Source: Micromonospora saelicesensis
GTDB lineage: Bacteria > Actinomycetota > Actinomycetes > Mycobacteriales > Micromonosporaceae
Reading direction: 5' to 3'
Length of the DNA: 64,000 nt
Assembly (NCBI RefSeq): GCF_900091575.1
Contig: NZ_FMCR01000002.1
Span: forward strand, 651,760 to 715,759
Position numbers and translations under genes: made by a program. The first letter of the stretch is position 1. Each line of letters starts with the position of its first letter. Below are positions 60,838-64,000 of the stretch, in pieces. The notes beneath the pieces were generated by a model. It ran no database searches. It saw only the letters and a list, made by a program, of their open reading frames with translations, and had not been told where the DNA came from.

Positions 60838-62106
60838 GTGCAGGCAGCGACAACGCCCGTTCCCATTCCTCCGCGCGACACCTCGTGGCTCGTTGCCCGA
60901 GGACTCATCCCCGATCACGGCCCTCAGCGGGTGCTGGCCTTCGCGACCTTCGTCAACATGCTCGGAAGTGGCATCTTCATGGCCACCGCCGTGCTCTTCT
61001 TCACCCGATCCGTCGGTCTTCCCCTTGCGCAGGTCGCTCTGGGGATGGGCATCGCGGCGCTCGTCGGGATGCTCGCCGGGGTTCCGGTGGGGCATCTCGC
61101 CGATCGTCGAGGCCCGCGCGAGATCTATCTGCTGACCCTGGTCATCCGAGCCGCCACCATGGCCGCTCTGGCCTTCGTCCACACGTTCTGGCCGTTCGTC
61201 GTCCTGGTCTGCCTGACCCAGCTCGCGCACTCAGCCGGCGGGGCGTCTCGCGGTCCGCTGGTGCGTGGCTTCGGCGGCACCAACCTTGGCCAGTACCGGG
61301 CCTATCTGCGGTCGATCGCCAACCTCGCGGGATGTTGCGGCGCCCTCGCCGCCGGCGCAGCGGTGCAACTGGACACCCGCGCGGCGTATCTGGCCCTGGT
61401 CGTCGGCAACGCCGTCAGCTTCGTGGCATGCGCCGCCATCATCACTCGGCTGCCCTCGCTGCCGCCCGTTCCAGCGCCCCAGTTGACCGGGCGCTGGATC
61501 GCACTGAAGGACAGGCCCTTTCTGGCAGTCACCGTGCTCGACGCCATCCTGGGAATACAGGGCCAGGTACTGGTCTTCGCGCTGCCGGTGTGGATCATCT
61601 CGGAGACCGACGCGCCACGCTGGTTCGTCGGGGTGGCCGTGCTGGTCAACACCGCGCTCGTGGCGACGCTGCAGGTCAGAGCGAGCCGGGGGGTTGACAC
61701 CAGTTCAGCGGCGGGGCGGGCGATGCGCCGCTCCGGGTTGGCGTTCCTGATCGGGATGGCCCTGATCGCCGCCACGTCGGCGATGCCCGGATGGGTCGCC
61801 GTCACGGTGATGACGCTGGGGGTCGCCTCGCACACCGTCGGCGAGTTGTGGCACGCGGCGGGCTCACTCGAGTTGCAGTTCCGGCTCGCTCCCGCGCACG
61901 CGCAGGGGCAGTACATGGGAATCTCCGGCCTTGGCACGGGCCTGGCCAACGTCGCCGCCCCTTCCATCCTGGGCCTGCTCTGCATCGCCTGGGGTGCCCC
62001 TGGCTGGCTGCTGATGGGCGGCATCTTCGTCGCGGTCGGGCTCGCCGCCCCGGCGGTCGTCCGATGGGGCGAGCGAACGCGCCCGGCCTCAGCGGGTGCT
62101 GTCTAG
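60838..62106 (+). CDS. MFS transporter
   Basis: A 422-residue 12-helix MFS protein. MGIAALVGMLAGVPVGHLADRRGPREIYL is the motif A loop, and a long middle loop lies near residue 215. It has no family-specific signature I can name. GTG start at 60838 with GGAAGG 9 nt upstream. It ends in a region shared with the convergent lactonase-like gene and a hairpin terminator. Export of a small molecule is likely. Confidence 0.82.
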   Translation: MQAATTPVPIPPRDTSWLVARGLIPDHGPQRVLAFATFVNMLGSGIFMATAVLFFTRSVGLPLAQVALGMGIAALVGMLAGVPVGHLADRRGPREIYLLTLVIRAATMAALAFVHTFWPFVVLVCLTQLAHSAGGASRGPLVRGFGGTNLGQYRAYLRSIANLAGCCGALAAGAAVQLDTRAAYLALVVGNAVSFVACAAIITRLPSLPPVPAPQLTGRWIALKDRPFLAVTVLDAILGIQGQVLVFALPVWIISETDAPRWFVGVAVLVNTALVATLQVRASRGVDTSSAAGRAMRRSGLAFLIGMALIAATSAMPGWVAVTVMTLGVASHTVGELWHAAGSLELQFRLAPAHAQGQYMGISGLGTGLANVAAPSILGLLCIAWGAPGWLLMGGIFVAVGLAAPAVVRWGERTRPASAGAV

Positions 62107-62218
62107 AAACCAGTGATCCGGCCGCCGGAACTCGACCGGGCGGAGGCCGACCGAGCCCACGCAGGCCGGTCGGCGTGAACGGGGAAAGATCGCGCGAGAC
62201 TCGTGACACGGCGCGAGC

Positions 62219-62247
62219 TGGCCCCGGTCGATGGACGACCGGGGCCA
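62219..62247. terminator. Bidirectional hairpin terminator
   Basis: TGGCCCCGGTCG (62219-62230) pairs with CGACCGGGGCCA (62236-62247), 12 bp, with a 5-nt loop, between the MFS and lactonase-like genes. Confidence 0.75.
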
Positions 62248-62260
62248 ATGGGTGGTGCGC

Positions 62261-63433
62261 TCAGGAGGCGGCGATGCCCTCCATGCCGAGGCCGTCGGCG
62301 AACTTCGGCAGACCCTCCACTGTGGTGACGAGATTCAGGGACCCGTCCTCGTGCACCTTGTAGCCCTGCACGTTGCCGGCGGTGGCGTTCTGCACGTACA
62401 GGAAGCCGTCACTGGCGGTCATGTCGATCGACCCGCCGTTGGTGTCGGCGGCGACGTTCTTGACGAGTTCGAGCTTGCCGTCGTCGTCGACCCGGTAGGA
62501 ACTGATGGTGGAGCTGCCGGCGTTGGCGGCGAAGAAGTAGTCGCCGACGCGCTGGATCCAGCACGTCGCCTGCTGACCGTTGGGCACCGACGGGCCGACC
62601 TGGTCGAGCGCGCCGTCGTCCTCCAGCTCGAACCGGCTGACTGCGTTCGCACCCGACTCGGTGACCAGCAGCGAGTCATCGGTGTCGAAGGTGAAGCCGA
62701 ACGGGGTGTTCCCCGCGTCGCTGATGACGGGGTTGCGGGACAGCTTGCCGTTGCGACCGATCTCGTAGCTGAACATGACGTTGGCAGCCTTGGTCGACAC
62801 CAGGACGAACTCGCTGTCCGGGTCGATCTTGACCTGGGCCGGGGCGGTCCCGAACGCCGGCGGGTTGCCGTTGTGCAGCCCGAGCGACCGGTTGGCGTCC
62901 TCGATGCGCGACAGGCGCCCCTTGTGCAGCTCGAAGCCCTGCACCGAGCCCTCGCCGCCGGCGTTGAGGACGTAGACGAGGTCGCCACGGGCCGCGACGC
63001 TGACCGGCAGCAGGCCGCCGGACCAGATGACCTGGAGTTTGTGCAGCTTGGTGCCCTCGACGCGGAAGACCGTCACGGTGTTGCTGCCGGCGTTCACCGC
63101 GAACAGCAGTCCGCGGTGGTACGTCAGGGAGCCCTGCGAGGCCAGCGCGTCGAGCGGCGCGCCAATGGTGAAGCCGCCCAGCCCGCCGGTCTCGTACTCG
63201 CCCGCCTTGGTGAGACGGCCGTCTTCGTCGCGGTCGTACACCTTGATGGTGTTGCCCTCGGCCTTGTTGGTCTGGACGAAGACCGCGCCCTCGTCGCCGT
63301 GGTGGTGATCACCCCCCTTGCGGTCGTCGTGGTACCCGGGGCCACCGCCATCGGCGAAGGCGGCCCCGGGGATCGATCCGATGCTGGTCAGACCTGCCAG
63401 GAGGGCTGCCGCGAGCGCGACACTGCGCTTCAT
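62261..63433 (-). CDS. Secreted lactonase-fold beta-propeller protein
   Basis: A 390-residue protein with a signal peptide (MKRSVALAAALLAGLTSIGS, cleavage near AFA) and a His/Asp-rich segment HDDRKGGDHHHGDEG. The rest forms a seven-bladed propeller like 6-phosphogluconolactonase/YVTN proteins (GLLFAVNAGSNTVTVFRVEG, DLVYVLNAGGEGSVQGFEL, YFFAANAGSSTISSYRVDD). The ATG at 63433 with AAGGAG 7 nt upstream is clear. Catalytic residues are not evident, so the lactonase function is doubtful. Confidence 0.83.
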   Translation of the reverse strand: MKRSVALAAALLAGLTSIGSIPGAAFADGGGPGYHDDRKGGDHHHGDEGAVFVQTNKAEGNTIKVYDRDEDGRLTKAGEYETGGLGGFTIGAPLDALASQGSLTYHRGLLFAVNAGSNTVTVFRVEGTKLHKLQVIWSGGLLPVSVAARGDLVYVLNAGGEGSVQGFELHKGRLSRIEDANRSLGLHNGNPPAFGTAPAQVKIDPDSEFVLVSTKAANVMFSYEIGRNGKLSRNPVISDAGNTPFGFTFDTDDSLLVTESGANAVSRFELEDDGALDQVGPSVPNGQQATCWIQRVGDYFFAANAGSSTISSYRVDDDGKLELVKNVAADTNGGSIDMTASDGFLYVQNATAGNVQGYKVHEDGSLNLVTTVEGLPKFADGLGMEGIAAS

Positions 63434-63611
63434 CACTGACTCCTTGTGCACAGGAAGGGAGGAATACGAGTTTTCCTCTCCTTCGAAAGCTATCGGAGCA
63501 GGTAGGCGCGTTCGACTCACTTACCCTAAAGCGGTAATTTCGTGCCGTTCCGTGGAATGAGCAGACGGACGGGCACAGGTGGGATAGACGGCGAAGCGGA
63601 CCCTCGGCCCG

Positions 63612-64000
63612 TCAGGGCAGGAACTCGGCGGTCAGGCTGATCAGCGCACGGGCGGCGGCCCCGACCGGGCGGTCCACCGGGGTGGCGAGGGACGCCGTCC
63701 AGGTCAGGTCGACGCCGGCGACGCTCAGCAGGCGCACCCCGTGGTCGTCGGCGACGGCGAAGCGGGGCAACAGCGCGATGCCGAGCCCGTGCCGCACGTG
63801 TTCGGCGCCGGTGGCGATGTCGGGGATCTCGATCGTGACGCGCCGGGACAGGCCGGCGGCAGCGAACGCCCGGTCGGTCACGGCCCGGTTGCCGTAGCCG
63901 ACCGGGGAGTCGATGAAGTCCAACCCGGCAATGTCGGCGAGGGTGACCGCCTCGCTGGTCGCCAGCGGGTGGTCGTCCGGGACGACGAGGTCGAGGACCG
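63612..64000 (-). CDS. LysR-family regulator, C-terminal part (runs off the window)
   Basis: Only the last 129 codons are in the window. They encode the C-terminal half of a LysR effector domain: LDLVVPDDHPLATSEAVTLA, FIDSPVGYGNRAVTDRAFAAAG, GAEHVRHGLGIALLPRF and DRPVGAAARAL. The N-terminal HTH lies beyond 64000. It is on the same strand as the lactonase-like gene and 178 bp upstream of it. Confidence 0.85.
   Translation of the reverse strand, partial: VLDLVVPDDHPLATSEAVTLADIAGLDFIDSPVGYGNRAVTDRAFAAAGLSRRVTIEIPDIATGAEHVRHGLGIALLPRFAVADDHGVRLLSVAGVDLTWTASLATPVDRPVGAAARALISLTAEFLP

Noticed and set aside
1..64000. tRNA, rRNA or CRISPR arrays
   Set aside because: None recognised by eye on either strand; no regular spacer-repeat pattern and no cloverleaf-like stretch with a plausible CCA end was found.

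Overview
The window is high-GC, densely packed DNA with many GTG starts, 4-nt ATGA/GTGA gene overlaps and strong GC hairpins between convergent genes. Together with the gene content (secreted kelch subtilase, AfsQ1-type response regulator, F420-type oxidoreductase, AurF diiron oxygenase, form I CO dehydrogenase) this points to a filamentous actinobacterium, most likely Micromonosporaceae (Micromonospora-like). No rRNA, tRNA or CRISPR array was seen.

Region 1 (1-9.2 kb): a large KatE-type catalase behind a possible SigB-type promoter, a Ser/Thr kinase with a ricin-type lectin tail, a small secreted I36-like protein, then a decayed patch holding an IS5-like transposase remnant and an internally deleted S41-peptidase pseudogene. 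A LuxAB-fold oxidoreductase follows, then an IS200/IS605-type element with an intact tnpB and a broken tnpA.

Region 2 (9.2-22.2 kb): three translationally coupled genes (membrane acyltransferase, alanine/serine racemase-like, D-Ala-D-X ligase) look like a split VanT plus ligase. They converge on an AfsQ1-like two-component system with a lipoprotein and a PAP2 phosphatase. Next comes a 1474-residue secreted subtilase with kelch repeats, bracketed by two paralogous receiverless winged-helix regulators.

Region 3 (22.2-32.2 kb): a VOC protein, then a TetR-controlled cassette (AurF diiron oxygenase facing TetR, DUF4873, Baeyer-Villiger-like monooxygenase, SDR, alpha/beta hydrolase), a second TetR with a DHA2 drug pump, and an OFA-family (oxalate/formate-type) transporter.

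Region 4 (32.2-43 kb): a membrane formate dehydrogenase operon on the minus strand whose catalytic subunit is read through an in-frame UGA followed by a SECIS hairpin, so it is a selenoprotein. Then PrsW, a small cysteine protein divergent from a mini-GntR regulator with twin operators, a beta-propeller protein, and an ABC exporter.

Region 5 (43-55.5 kb): ASCH and NUDIX proteins, a secreted HAF-repeat protein, and a complete aerobic form I carbon monoxide dehydrogenase locus: xdhC divergent from coxM-coxS-coxL-(XdhC/YHS fusion)-mocA-coxD-coxG-coxE, with a convergent LysR gene. A 40-bp near-perfect palindrome lies in the divergent promoter.

Region 6 (55.5-64 kb): an envelope-type set on the minus strand (CDP-alcohol phosphatidyltransferase, LTA-synthase-like sulfatase, FkbM methyltransferase), a map/XRE divergent pair, two small gene remnants, an MFS transporter, a secreted beta-propeller (lactonase-like) protein and the C-terminal part of a LysR regulator cut by the window end. 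Functionally, formate and CO oxidation, oxalate/formate transport and peroxide defence suggest an aerobic heterotroph able to draw on one-carbon compounds and trace gases.
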